From: Phycisphaerae bacterium
GTDB taxonomy: Bacteria > Planctomycetota > Phycisphaerae > Phycisphaerales > SM1A02
Assembly (NCBI GenBank): GCA_002683195.1
Contig: NYSW01000022.1
Span: 27,504 to 33,499, forward strand
DNA length: 5,996 bases
Direction: 5' to 3'
A model generated the notes under the pieces. That model was not told the origin of the DNA. It made no database searches and worked only from the letters and a program-made list of their open reading frames with translations. Position numbers and translations under genes: made by a program. The number at the start of each line of letters is the position of its first letter. Within the stretch, counting starts at the first letter, position 1. Positions 1 to 5,996 of the stretch are shown here, one piece after another.

Positions 1-397
1 CGAGATCCGCCATGTTCAGGGCGACCACGGTGGGAAGCCGGCGGCGAATCGCGGCGATGGCGAGGGCGAGGCCCCGAGACGGATTGGTGGCATCGATCAC
101 CACCACGGCGGTGTCGGGTGATTCGTCGAGTCGCCCGTCCAGGCAGTCTCGGCACATCTGGCTCTCGGGAAGATCCAGGTCCATGCCGTAGATGCCGGGA
201 AGATCGATGATCTCCAAGGGCAGTTCGCCCTGGTTGCATCGCCCCACGCGGACTTCCGCGGTGGAGCCGGGGTAGTTCGCCGTCCGGGCTCGGAGGCCAC
301 AGAGCCGGTTGAAGAGGGTGGTCTTCCCGGTGTTCGGATTACCGAGGAGCGCGAGCCTGCGAGGGCTCGATGAGGCTGAAGACGGGGTCCCGTTCAT
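1..397 (-). CDS. feoB: Ferrous iron transporter FeoB, N-terminal G domain (partial, runs off left edge)
   Basis: FeoB is an inner-membrane Fe(II) transporter with a cytosolic N-terminal GTPase domain. Only the first 132 residues are visible. They show a complete G-domain motif series: P-loop GNPNTGKTT at residues 19-27, a switch I segment NYPGSTAE with the expected Thr46, the G3 motif DLPG at 65-68, VVVIDATN (98-105) typical of FeoB, and the G4 motif NMAD at 128-131. The membrane domain lies outside the window. The ATG at 397 puts about 18 residues ahead of the P-loop, which is normal, but no clear Shine-Dalgarno sequence precedes it. The gene lies 60 bases downstream of feoA on the same strand and in the same reading frame, so the two are almost certainly co-transcribed. 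A CRDC pair (82-85) sits after G3 where most FeoBs I know have no such cysteines. Confidence 0.95.
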   Translation of the reverse strand, partial: MNGTPSSASSSPRRLALLGNPNTGKTTLFNRLCGLRARTANYPGSTAEVRVGRCNQGELPLEIIDLPGIYGMDLDLPESQMCRDCLDGRLDESPDTAVVVIDATNPSRGLALAIAAIRRRLPTVVALNMADL

Positions 398-457
398 GGT
401 GGTTGCGAGGCCGGCAGGGTTTCTAGGGGGGTGAGGCCGGCCGGAGCCGCGGCGGAT

Positions 458-742
458 TCAGGACCGCAGGTTCTCTTGGGCCGGGTTCACGGTGGCCATG
501 ATCCTCGAGGCGACTTCGTGCCCCACGCCGAGACGGCCGGAAGAGACCTTCAGGATGCAGGGCGAGCCGACCTTGCAGATCTCCACTTCGCATCCATGCT
601 CGACTCCCATGGCTTCCAGCATCGATCGGGGACCATCTTCGAGTCGATGGGTGTGAACGATGGCACGGCAGCCGGCAGGGCAGTCGGTCAGCGGTTGCGG
701 CCGCGAGTTCGGGGTCGAGGATGGGTGGGTGGCGGTGCTCAT
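458..742 (-). CDS. feoA: FeoA, small SH3-like ferrous iron uptake protein
   Basis: FeoA is a small cytosolic SH3-fold protein that supports FeoB-dependent Fe(II) import. The 94-residue product has an N-terminal tail of about 16 residues rich in Ser, Thr and Pro. A FeoA-like core follows: PLTDCPAGCRAIVH (17-30), LEAMGVEHGCEVEI (42-55), PCILKVSSGRLGVGHEVASRIMA split over 61-83. The LxxMGxxxG and GHEVASRI elements match the family pattern. Family members are usually about 75-90 residues, so length fits. The reading frame is open much further upstream, to 982. I chose the ATG at 742 because longer versions run through the Fur-like palindrome at 778-792 and into the divergent gene's leader. No strong Shine-Dalgarno sequence precedes 742, so the start is less certain than the identity. 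feoB follows directly. Confidence 0.9.
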   Translation of the reverse strand: MSTATHPSSTPNSRPQPLTDCPAGCRAIVHTHRLEDGPRSMLEAMGVEHGCEVEICKVGSPCILKVSSGRLGVGHEVASRIMATVNPAQENLRS

Positions 743-777
743 GATCGGGAAGGCTTTCAAGAAGAATAGCACCAACG

Positions 778-792
778 TGAGAGTGATTCTCA
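778..792. promoter_or_regulatory. Fur-box-like palindrome near feoA
   Basis: The sequence TGAGAGTGATTCTCA is a 7-1-7 inverted repeat that agrees with the Fur core TGATAATNATTATCA at 11 of the 14 arm positions. It lies 35 bases upstream of the feoA ATG in the divergent control region, a fitting place for an iron-responsive operator. Fur with Fe(II) normally blocks RNA polymerase at such sites. I could not assign convincing -35/-10 hexamers for the leftward promoter. Confidence 0.75.
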
Positions 793-894
793 TTCGCGAC
801 GGCGGGAGGCGTCCTTGCGTCGAGGAGGTGGCGTTCCAATCGGCCTTTCGTGGCTTGCAGGCCGCTGCGGATGGGACTACGCTGCGGGACTTGT

Positions 895-909
895 TGAGAA
901 TGAGTCTCA
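895..909. promoter_or_regulatory. Fur-box-like palindrome upstream of the ferric-transport operon
   Basis: TGAGAATGAGTCTCA is a 7-1-7 palindrome agreeing with TGATAATNATTATCA at 11 of 14 arm positions, and the symmetry extends by one base on each side (TTGAGA/TCTCAA). It ends 23 bases before the ATG of the ferric-binding protein gene and just ahead of its ribosome binding site, so it would sit over the promoter or first transcribed bases. It shares the TGAG/CTCA arms with the palindrome at 778-792, and the two centres are 117 bases apart, consistent with separate operators for the two divergent units. Confidence 0.75.
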
Positions 910-920
910 ACGACAGCCTT

Positions 921-924
921 GGAG
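921..924 (+). promoter_or_regulatory. Ribosome binding site of the ferric-binding protein gene
   Basis: GGAG lies 8 bases before the ATG at 933. This decides the start: the reading frame is open back to 660, but only the ATG at 933 has this spacing and begins directly with a signal peptide. Confidence 0.8.
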
Positions 925-932
925 CTACTCTC

Positions 933-1946
933 ATGACCCGCTTTTTCGCACTCGTACTCGCCTTGGCAACCGCGTCGGCCACGCCGGTATCGGCCGAGGG
1001 CGAAGTGAACGTCTATTCCGCTCGACATTACGACACCGACGATGCGTTGCTTCGGCGATTCACCGAAGAGACCGGCATCAAGGTCAACATCATCGAAGGC
1101 AAGTCCGACGTCTTGTTGGCCCGGATCGGCCAGGAAGGTGATCTGAGTCCGGCCGATGTCTTCATCACCGTCGATGCCGGTCGGCTTCGACAGGCCGAGG
1201 AGAAGGGCGTTTTTCAGCCCACGAAGTCCAAAAAACTCGAGTCCCAGATTCCCGCATCCCTTCGGCATCCGGACGGTCTTTGGTTCGGCCTGACCAAACG
1301 GGCCCGGGTCATGGTCGTTTCGAAGGATCGAGTTCCTGAAGCAGTCGTTCTCGACTACGAAGACCTCGTGTCTCCCGAGTGGAAGGGGCGGGTCCTGATC
1401 CGCAGTTCCTCCAACATCTACAACCAGTCCCTGGTGGCGTCGATCATCGAAGCCGTGGGCCCGGAGAAGGCGGAAGCCTGGTGCAAGGGCATCGTCGGCA
1501 ATCTCGCTCGGACCCCGCAGGGAGGAGATCGTGATCAGATTCGCGGCGTCGCGGCGGGCGAAGGTGACGTGGCGGTGGTCAATCACTATTACCTTGCTCG
1601 CATGATCGAAGGAAGTGAAGCCGATCGTGAAGCGGCTTCCAAGGTTCGAGTGTTGTTCCCGAACCAGCAGGGACGTGGCACTCATGTCAACGTCTCCGGA
1701 GCCGGCGTGGTCAAGAATGCTCCGAACCGGGAGAACGCGGTCCGATTCATCGAGTTCCTGGCCGGAAACGAAGCGCAGGCCAGGTTCGCCAGCGGAAATC
1801 AGGAGTATCCGGTGGCCGAGGGAATCGATATCACGCCGGTGCTGAAGGGCTTCGGTCCCTACCGCCCTGATCAACTGAACGCGGCGAAGCTTGGCTCCAA
1901 CAACAAGACCGCCGTTCGAATCATGGATCGTGCCGGCTGGCGTTGA
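933..1946 (+). CDS. futA: Periplasmic Fe(III)-binding protein of an ABC importer, FutA/FbpA family
   Basis: This is the solute-binding protein that captures ferric iron in the periplasm and hands it to the FbpB permease. The 337-residue product starts with a Sec signal peptide: Arg3, a hydrophobic stretch at about 4-14, and a likely cut after VSA (19-21). The mature protein opens with NVYSARHYDTD (26-36) and continues with KVNIIEG (50-56) and SPADVFITVDAGRL (72-85), closely resembling cyanobacterial FutA proteins. Candidate iron ligands are His32 and Tyr33, Tyr163 in NIYNQS, and the Tyr219-Tyr220 dyad in NHYYLARM. Their spacing matches the His plus four-Tyr set described for FutA2. It is the first gene of the operon, behind a Fur-like site, with the M75 gene starting 26 bases after its stop. 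Iron specificity is well supported; fine details such as redox preference are not. Confidence 0.95.
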   Translation: MTRFFALVLALATASATPVSAEGEVNVYSARHYDTDDALLRRFTEETGIKVNIIEGKSDVLLARIGQEGDLSPADVFITVDAGRLRQAEEKGVFQPTKSKKLESQIPASLRHPDGLWFGLTKRARVMVVSKDRVPEAVVLDYEDLVSPEWKGRVLIRSSSNIYNQSLVASIIEAVGPEKAEAWCKGIVGNLARTPQGGDRDQIRGVAAGEGDVAVVNHYYLARMIEGSEADREAASKVRVLFPNQQGRGTHVNVSGAGVVKNAPNRENAVRFIEFLAGNEAQARFASGNQEYPVAEGIDITPVLKGFGPYRPDQLNAAKLGSNNKTAVRIMDRAGWR

Positions 1947-1957
1947 GCCACCGAAGC

Positions 1958-1963
1958 AAGGAG
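1958..1963 (+). promoter_or_regulatory. Ribosome binding site of the M75 gene
   Basis: AAGGAG lies 9 bases before the ATG at 1973. It is the clearest Shine-Dalgarno sequence in the window and favours this ATG over an in-frame TTG at 1943 that overlaps the preceding stop codon. Confidence 0.85.
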
Positions 1964-1972
1964 TTCACAGGT

Positions 1973-2842
1973 ATGAATCGACGTGCCATGCTCGCCACCT
2001 CGGTCGCCGGGGCCGCCGCTCTGGGGCTGCTCTCCGACAAGGCCCCCGCAAAGCCCCGCCGCCCACGAAACGACGACTCACCGGACGTCAAGGCCGCGGT
2101 CGCCGGTGGTGTCGCCTACTTTTCGAGGCGTTGCGATGAGCAACGCGTACTTTGCCAGGCCCTCGAGAACGCGATCAAGTCCGGCGATCTCGCGGCGGCT
2201 CGTCGGGCCTACGTCGAGTCGCGACCTCCGTACGAAGAGATTGAAACGCTCGCCTACGCCTTCGAAGACACCGATCGGGACATCGACGCCCGGCCCTACG
2301 CCTTCGAGGCGGGCGAGACCTCCGATGACTTCCGAGGCTTTCATCGGATCGAAGTGCTGCTCTTCGGGCATGACGACGTTGCGTCCGCACTTCCCTACGC
2401 CGAAGGTCTGACCCGAAGCGTCCGGACGTTGAAGGGGCAGCTTGGCGAGCAGGATCGCTTCGATGCCGCGGGACAGTTCGGCGGCATGCTGGCGCTGAGC
2501 AATGAAGTCGCGGCGAAGAAGATCTCGAGCGAGGAAGAAGCCTGGTCTGATCAGTCGTTGCTCATCTTCAAGCACAACTGGATCGGGGTGATGAGCCAGT
2601 TCAAGCCTTTCGCGCCTCTGGTCGCCCGCGAGAACCAGTCGGCGGCGGATCGGGTGATCGCCGCTCATCAGGCCGCCCAGGACACCCTGAAACCCTACTT
2701 CCGTGAAGGCGTGGTGGCGGCGACGCCCTACACCAGTGTTTCGATGTCCGAACGTCGCGCGATGGCGGATGCGAGCAATCGCTTTCGGGATGCCCTCGCC
2801 CAGGCGGGGGTCGTGATCGGTCTGGACGTTGGGATTCAATGA
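1973..2842 (+). CDS. Exported M75 (imelysin / EfeO-like) iron-uptake protein
   Basis: The 289-residue product is a single M75-family domain behind an export signal. M75 domains occur in EfeO, EfeM and imelysins, which serve in periplasmic or cell-surface iron uptake; despite the name, peptidase activity is not established for the iron-uptake members. The N-terminus has an Arg pair at 3-4, a hydrophobic run at about 5-20 and a possible cleavage site after APA (24-26). This resembles a Tat signal (RRAML), although Sec export is also possible. No lipobox is seen. The M75 hallmark is GFHRIE at 122-127 (His124, Glu127, the family's HxxE). It is preceded by ARRAYVESRPPYEEIE (76-91), typical of EfeO. 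There is no cupredoxin domain, so it is EfeM-like. The gene sits between the ferric-binding protein and the permease, and its stop overlaps fbpB by ATGA. Its role as an accessory iron carrier is inferred. Confidence 0.92.
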   Translation: MNRRAMLATSVAGAAALGLLSDKAPAKPRRPRNDDSPDVKAAVAGGVAYFSRRCDEQRVLCQALENAIKSGDLAAARRAYVESRPPYEEIETLAYAFEDTDRDIDARPYAFEAGETSDDFRGFHRIEVLLFGHDDVASALPYAEGLTRSVRTLKGQLGEQDRFDAAGQFGGMLALSNEVAAKKISSEEEAWSDQSLLIFKHNWIGVMSQFKPFAPLVARENQSAADRVIAAHQAAQDTLKPYFREGVVAATPYTSVSMSERRAMADASNRFRDALAQAGVVIGLDVGIQ

Positions 2843-4509
2843 TTCGCGGGCGAGGCCGGCATCCGATCGTCTGGCCGATTCTCGGTCTTCTCGGTTCGAT
2901 GGTGGTTCTGATTCCGGTCGCCGTCGTTCTGGCGAGCGTCTTTCAATCTTCGGACGGTGAGTGGAGCCATCTCGCGGAAACGAGGTTGCCCACCTACGTT
3001 GGAAACACACTGATCCTGGGGCTCTCGGTCTGTACGTTCGCGGGGCTGATCGGGGTGTCTTCGGCGTGGTTGGTCACCATGCATCGGTTTCCCGGGCGTC
3101 GCCTGGTCTCCTGGGGGCTGTTGCTGCCGTTGGCGGTCCCGGCCTACCTCGCGGCCTATTCGCTCACGGATCTCCTGCAGTTCAGCGGTCCGGTGCAGGG
3201 TTGGCTCAGGGATCGATTCGATCTCGCTGCGGGCGAGTACTGGTTCCCTTCGGTCCGAAGTCTCGGGGGCGCGATCTTCATCCTGACCCTCGCCCTCTAC
3301 CCCTACGTCTACTTCGCCGCGCGGATCGCATTCCTCGAGCAACCGAAGTCGGCGCTCGAGTCCAGCCGCCTCCTCGGTCGAGGCCCGGTGGGGACGTTCT
3401 TCTTCGTGGCGCTTCCGCTGGCGAGGCCGGCGGTGGTCGGGGGGTTGGCGTTGGTTCTCATGGAGACGGTCGCCGACTTCGGTGCCGTCGACTACTGCGC
3501 GGTCGACACCTTCGCGACCGGGATCTACCGCACCTGGTACGGGCTCGAGTCGCGGGTCGCTGCGTCACAGTTGTCCGCGTTGTTGATCTCGGTGCTTCTG
3601 CTCCTGATTCTCGGTGAGCATCTCATGAGGAGAAGCGGCCGGTATCACCGCACCTCCGCCCGTTGCCATCGGGCGGAAGCGACGAAAATCGGCCCGATCG
3701 GCGGAGTGCTGGCGTTGTTCTTCTGCCTGCTTCCGATCACGTTCGGTTTCCTTCTTCCGATGGGTCGATTGGCCGGGCTTGCGATCGCACAAGGGGGAGG
3801 GGCGGACTCGGTCTCGCTGGGAAATCTGGTGTTCACGACCACCTGGATCGGCGCGGTGGCAGCGACCGTCTCGGTCGTCATCGCCCTGCTGATCGGCTAC
3901 GCCGCGCGGGTTCGGCCGGGCATGCTCACCGCGACCAGTGCGGGCGTGGCCAGGACCGGCTACGCGATTCCAGGACCGGTGGTGGCGATCGGTCTCCTTC
4001 TGCCTTTGAGTTGGTTGGACCACCGGATCAACGAGGCATCGTCGTTCGCGACCGGAGGAGACTGGAGGCCGGGCCTCATCTTCACCGGATCGGTTCTGGC
4101 CCTGGTACTCGGGTATCAGACCCGCTTCGTCGCGGTCGGGTTGTCCTTCGTGCAATCAAGTCTCGAGCGGGTCAGCGTTCGGATGGACGAAGCCGCGCGA
4201 ACGCTGGGGACGACTCATGGGGGAATCCTCTGGCGAATCCACCTTCCCTTGATGAGACGAAGTCTGCTCGCGGCGGCCCTGCTGGTCTTCGTGGACGTGG
4301 TCAAGGAACTGCCGGTGACCCTGATGCTCCGGCCGTTCAATTTCGATACCCTCGCGGTTCGGGTCTACCAATTGGCATCGGATGAGCGACTCGAAGAAGC
4401 GGCGACGGCCGCTCTGCTCATCGGGTTGATCGGTCTCCTGCCAGTGATGTTGCTTTCGAAACAGATCGATCGAATCGTGTTTCGATCCACGGACTCGAAC
4501 GAACGATGA
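2839..4509 (+). CDS. fbpB: Ferric iron ABC transporter permease FbpB (fused two-domain)
   Basis: This 556-residue inner-membrane protein would form the Fe(III) channel of the importer. It carries two permease domains in one chain, as in FbpB/SfuB, with about 12 predicted membrane spans, at roughly 11-35, 54-80, 89-113, 142-165, 184-208, 244-262, 285-310, 329-355, 373-392, 411-437, 474-495 and 520-540. Two EAA-type loops that dock on the ATPase are visible: a diverged first copy ESSRLLGRG...ALPLARP (174-197) and a canonical second copy DEAARTLG...HLPLMRR (450-474). Strong family signatures are ETVADFGAVDYCAVDTFATG (209-228) and VVKELPVTLMLRPFNFDTLA split over 487-506. Length is normal. The start codon overlaps the M75 stop (ATGA) and lacks a clear ribosome binding site, suggesting translational coupling; the same arrangement joins it to the ATPase gene. 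Confidence 0.96.
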   Translation: MIRGRGRHPIVWPILGLLGSMVVLIPVAVVLASVFQSSDGEWSHLAETRLPTYVGNTLILGLSVCTFAGLIGVSSAWLVTMHRFPGRRLVSWGLLLPLAVPAYLAAYSLTDLLQFSGPVQGWLRDRFDLAAGEYWFPSVRSLGGAIFILTLALYPYVYFAARIAFLEQPKSALESSRLLGRGPVGTFFFVALPLARPAVVGGLALVLMETVADFGAVDYCAVDTFATGIYRTWYGLESRVAASQLSALLISVLLLLILGEHLMRRSGRYHRTSARCHRAEATKIGPIGGVLALFFCLLPITFGFLLPMGRLAGLAIAQGGGADSVSLGNLVFTTTWIGAVAATVSVVIALLIGYAARVRPGMLTATSAGVARTGYAIPGPVVAIGLLLPLSWLDHRINEASSFATGGDWRPGLIFTGSVLALVLGYQTRFVAVGLSFVQSSLERVSVRMDEAARTLGTTHGGILWRIHLPLMRRSLLAAALLVFVDVVKELPVTLMLRPFNFDTLAVRVYQLASDERLEEAATAALLIGLIGLLPVMLLSKQIDRIVFRSTDSNER

Positions 4510-5255
4510 GTCATCAGAAACAGGAAACCGGTCCGGGGCTCGAAGTGGAAGACCTGGCGTTCGGATACGGTCCGACGCAACCGGTCATCGATGGTCTTTC
4601 CCTGTGTGTTGAATCCGGTCGAGTGCATGCCGTGCTTGGTTGCTCCGGTTGCGGAAAGACGACCTTGCTTCGGTTGATCGCCGGCCTTGAAAGGCTGCAG
4701 CGAGGCCGGATCAAGGTGGATGGCGTCGAGTTGGCGTCCGGGGGTGTCCATCTGGCGCCGGAACGGAGGCCGGTCGGGATGGTCTTCCAGGATTACGCGC
4801 TGTTTCCTCATCGCACGGCGCGGCGCAACGTCTTGTTCGGCATTCGAGGTGGGGCGCGTCGGGAACGTCTCCGACGGGCGGACCAGGCATTGGAGTCTCT
4901 TGGTGTCCTCGAACTCGCCGATCGAATGCCACACACCCTCAGTGGTGGCCAGCAGCAGCGAGTCGCGCTTGCTCGCTCCCTGGTGCGGCGGCCGCGGGTG
5001 ATGCTGCTGGATGAGCCGTTCAGCAGTCTTGATGTGGAAACCCGTTCTCGAGTTCGAAACGAGATCCTCGGCGTGCTCAGGGCCGCAGGAATCGCGACGC
5101 TGATCGTGACCCACGATCCCGCGGAGGCGGAGGCAGTCGCAGACTCGACCTCGTGGGTGGCCTCCTGCCAGACCGGGCCCCGATACGTTGATCTCGCGGT
5201 CTGCGAGCGACTTTCGATTCACGCGCAAGATGACCCGGACGCACCATCGACCTGA
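4506..5255 (+). CDS. fbpC: Ferric iron ABC transporter ATPase FbpC (short form)
   Basis: This cytosolic ATPase would drive Fe(III) import through FbpB. All nucleotide-binding motifs are intact in the 249 residues: Walker A GCSGCGKTT (45-53), Q-loop FQDYALFPH with Gln95 (94-102), signature LSGGQQQR (145-152), Walker B VMLLDE (165-170), D-loop SSLD (173-176) and switch His203 in VTHD. The gene starts inside the permease stop (ATGA) without its own Shine-Dalgarno sequence. Two oddities stand out. First, the product is about 100 residues shorter than classical FbpC and lacks the C-terminal regulatory TOBE region. Second, after VAD (211-213) the usual pattern of an ADRI-type strand followed by GRI...GTP is not recognisable, and the last 35 or so residues look unrelated to the family. 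This may be natural divergence or an old or sequencing frameshift near 5140-5160. The catalytic core should be functional. Confidence 0.94.
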   Translation: MSHQKQETGPGLEVEDLAFGYGPTQPVIDGLSLCVESGRVHAVLGCSGCGKTTLLRLIAGLERLQRGRIKVDGVELASGGVHLAPERRPVGMVFQDYALFPHRTARRNVLFGIRGGARRERLRRADQALESLGVLELADRMPHTLSGGQQQRVALARSLVRRPRVMLLDEPFSSLDVETRSRVRNEILGVLRAAGIATLIVTHDPAEAEAVADSTSWVASCQTGPRYVDLAVCERLSIHAQDDPDAPST

Positions 5256-5276
5256 GCGCCCAGAGAGGCGCTCAGG
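5251..5276 (+). terminator. Hairpin at the end of the ferric-transport operon
   Basis: CCTGAGCGCC (5251-5260) and GGCGCTCAGG (5267-5276) form a perfect 10-bp stem with a 6-base loop. The fbpC stop codon TGA (5253-5255) lies in the left arm. The stem is followed only by TTCGGTT, with no real T-tract. It may therefore be a weak intrinsic terminator, a terminator of a lineage that does not need long U runs, or a 3'-end stabilising hairpin. Position and perfect pairing support a role at the transcript end. Confidence 0.65.
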
Positions 5277-5535
5277 TTCGGTTGGCGGCAGTGAAATCGG
5301 CGTGTTTGGCGGTCGAATCGCAGGTGAGGGAACGATCCTGATGACCGCCGACGTCCAAATCCATCTTCATCCTCACCGTGTCCGCCCTCAAGGCGGTGTC
5401 TGCATGGTGGCTCGAGGCCACGATCCCGGAAGAGCTCGACCGTGACGATTCGCACCGTGACCCTCGACGGTTCGGATGAAAGATGAAGTTCTTCCGATAG
5501 CCGCGGTGAATCTTTGCCGGCTCCCATCTCTGCCG

Positions 5536-5566
5536 GCCACCGGAGCCTCCGTCAGGTGGCTTCTTT
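5536..5566 (+). terminator. Possible hairpin followed by a T-rich run
   Basis: GCCACC (5536-5541) pairs with GGTGGC (5555-5560), and a small inner GGA/TCC pairing is possible in the 13-base loop. TTCTTT follows at 5561-5566, giving a terminator-like shape on the plus strand. No gene is recognised directly upstream, so the call is weak and the structure could be chance in G+C-rich DNA. Confidence 0.25.
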
Positions 5567-5618
5567 GGGCCGGAACGGCGACTTTTGACGCTTCTCCCCC
5601 CGACGTCTGGAAGTCGTG

Positions 5619-5654
5619 GTGTCATCTTTGACGATGAAGGGCATCAAGTGACAC
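5619..5654. repeat. Bulged inverted repeat of unknown role
   Basis: The right arm TCAAGTGACAC (5644-5654) pairs with GTGTCA (5619-5624), CTT (5626-5628) and GA (5630-5631) in the left arm. This gives 11 base pairs interrupted by two single-T bulges and closed by a 12-base loop. It could fold as RNA from either strand or be a protein site. No T-tract follows on either side, so it does not look like a standard terminator. No function can be assigned. Confidence 0.35.
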
Positions 5655-5996
5655 GATTTCCTGGCCGGCCCGGGCTTGATGACGTGGGATCTCGGGGTGA
5701 TCTTGGGTGAGGTCTTGTTCGCCGTGGTCAGAGGGTCTTCGCGGCTACCCGGTGGTCCTCGAAATGGGTGCCTGGCGGATCGAGTCGGCAAGTCCGGCCG
5801 CTGGAGGGGCCGAGCCCTGAGTATCCAAGGCATCAGGTTCACGGAGCGGTTCGGGGGCAGGGACGACGCTCCACGGCGGGGATCATGGGTCATGAGGCGG
5901 CCATCCGCATGGAAACATCGGTTGCTGGAGGCGGGATCTCTCGAGGGGCTGATTCGTGGTTCGATCGCGTGAGATCGACTAAGTATCTCCTGGGCA

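Larger units (their letters stand above)
5277..5996. other. Region without a recognisable gene
   Basis: No reading frame in these 720 bases shows a family motif, a good ribosome binding site or convincing amino-acid composition. The open frames (for example 5676-5972 rightwards, and 5552-5893 and 5272-5625 leftwards) overlap one another and encode Arg/Pro/Gly/Ser-rich sequence, as expected of non-coding high-G+C DNA read in any frame. No tRNA, transposase remnant, CRISPR repeat or terminal inverted repeat was recognised. Two hairpins are listed separately. It may be a long intergenic region, or a decayed gene beyond recognition by eye. Confidence 0.55.

Noticed and set aside
841..864. CGGCCT / AGGCCG inverted repeat between the two Fur-like sites
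   Set aside because: Six-base G+C-rich arms 12 bases apart are expected by chance here, and nothing else supports a site.
660..932. Longer start for the ferric-binding protein gene
   Set aside because: It would put about 90 unrelated residues before a clear signal peptide; GGAG 8 bases before the ATG at 933 fixes the start.
458..982. Longer feoA starting at 982 or at the ATG at 793
   Set aside because: The extra N-terminal sequence would encode the Fur-like palindrome and the divergent leader region and resembles no FeoA extension.
423..1874. Long open frame on the minus strand (483 codons)
   Set aside because: It is antisense to the ferric-binding protein gene and feoA's upstream region, has no family motifs, and is explained by high G+C content that removes stop codons.
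1943..1972. TTG start ten codons upstream of the M75 ATG
   Set aside because: It overlaps the preceding stop and lacks a ribosome binding site, while AAGGAG precedes the ATG at 1973 at good spacing.
2078..3010. 310-codon open frame on the minus strand
   Set aside because: It is antisense to the M75 gene and the start of fbpB, both supported by strong family motifs; its product is Arg-rich and featureless.
5188..5445. Frame-shifted continuation of fbpC in the next reading frame
   Set aside because: The translated sequence shows no TOBE-like or ABC C-terminal pattern, so it does not rescue the missing domain.
5955..5975. GGTTCGATC resembling a tRNA T-loop
   Set aside because: The flanking bases do not form a T-stem, and no acceptor or anticodon arm can be found.

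Overview
The window is a compact bacterial iron-acquisition locus from a high-G+C organism. Signal peptides on two exported proteins, a periplasmic-type ferric-binding protein and FeoAB point to a Gram-negative cell envelope. The lineage cannot be fixed from the sequence. The absence of recognisable Shine-Dalgarno sequences at several starts and the style of the proteins would fit, for example, Planctomycetota, but this is only a guess.

Layout. Positions 1-742, read leftwards, hold the ferrous-iron genes feoA (458-742) and the start of feoB (397 down to the left edge). Positions 743-932 are a divergent control region with two Fur-box-like palindromes, one near each gene set. Positions 933-5255, read rightwards, are a tight four-gene operon. 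It encodes a FutA/FbpA-type ferric-binding protein, a stand-alone M75 (imelysin/EfeO-like) exported protein, a fused two-domain FbpB permease and an FbpC ATPase. The last three genes are joined by 4-base ATGA overlaps. A perfect 10-bp hairpin begins just before the fbpC stop codon and probably ends the transcript. Positions 5277-5996 contain no gene I can support, only two hairpins of uncertain role.

How it fits together. FeoAB would import Fe(II). The rightward operon would capture Fe(III) in the periplasm (FutA/FbpA), move it through FbpB and power the step with FbpC. The M75 protein is the unusual member. M75 proteins are best known from EfeUOB/EfeM iron systems, and here one sits inside an FbpABC-type cassette, where it may act as an accessory iron-binding or iron-delivery protein. 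The two Fur-like sites suggest that both uptake routes are repressed together when iron is sufficient.

The best candidate for something under-described is this hybrid Feo / FutABC / M75 module. The individual components are known families. No wholly new system is evident.
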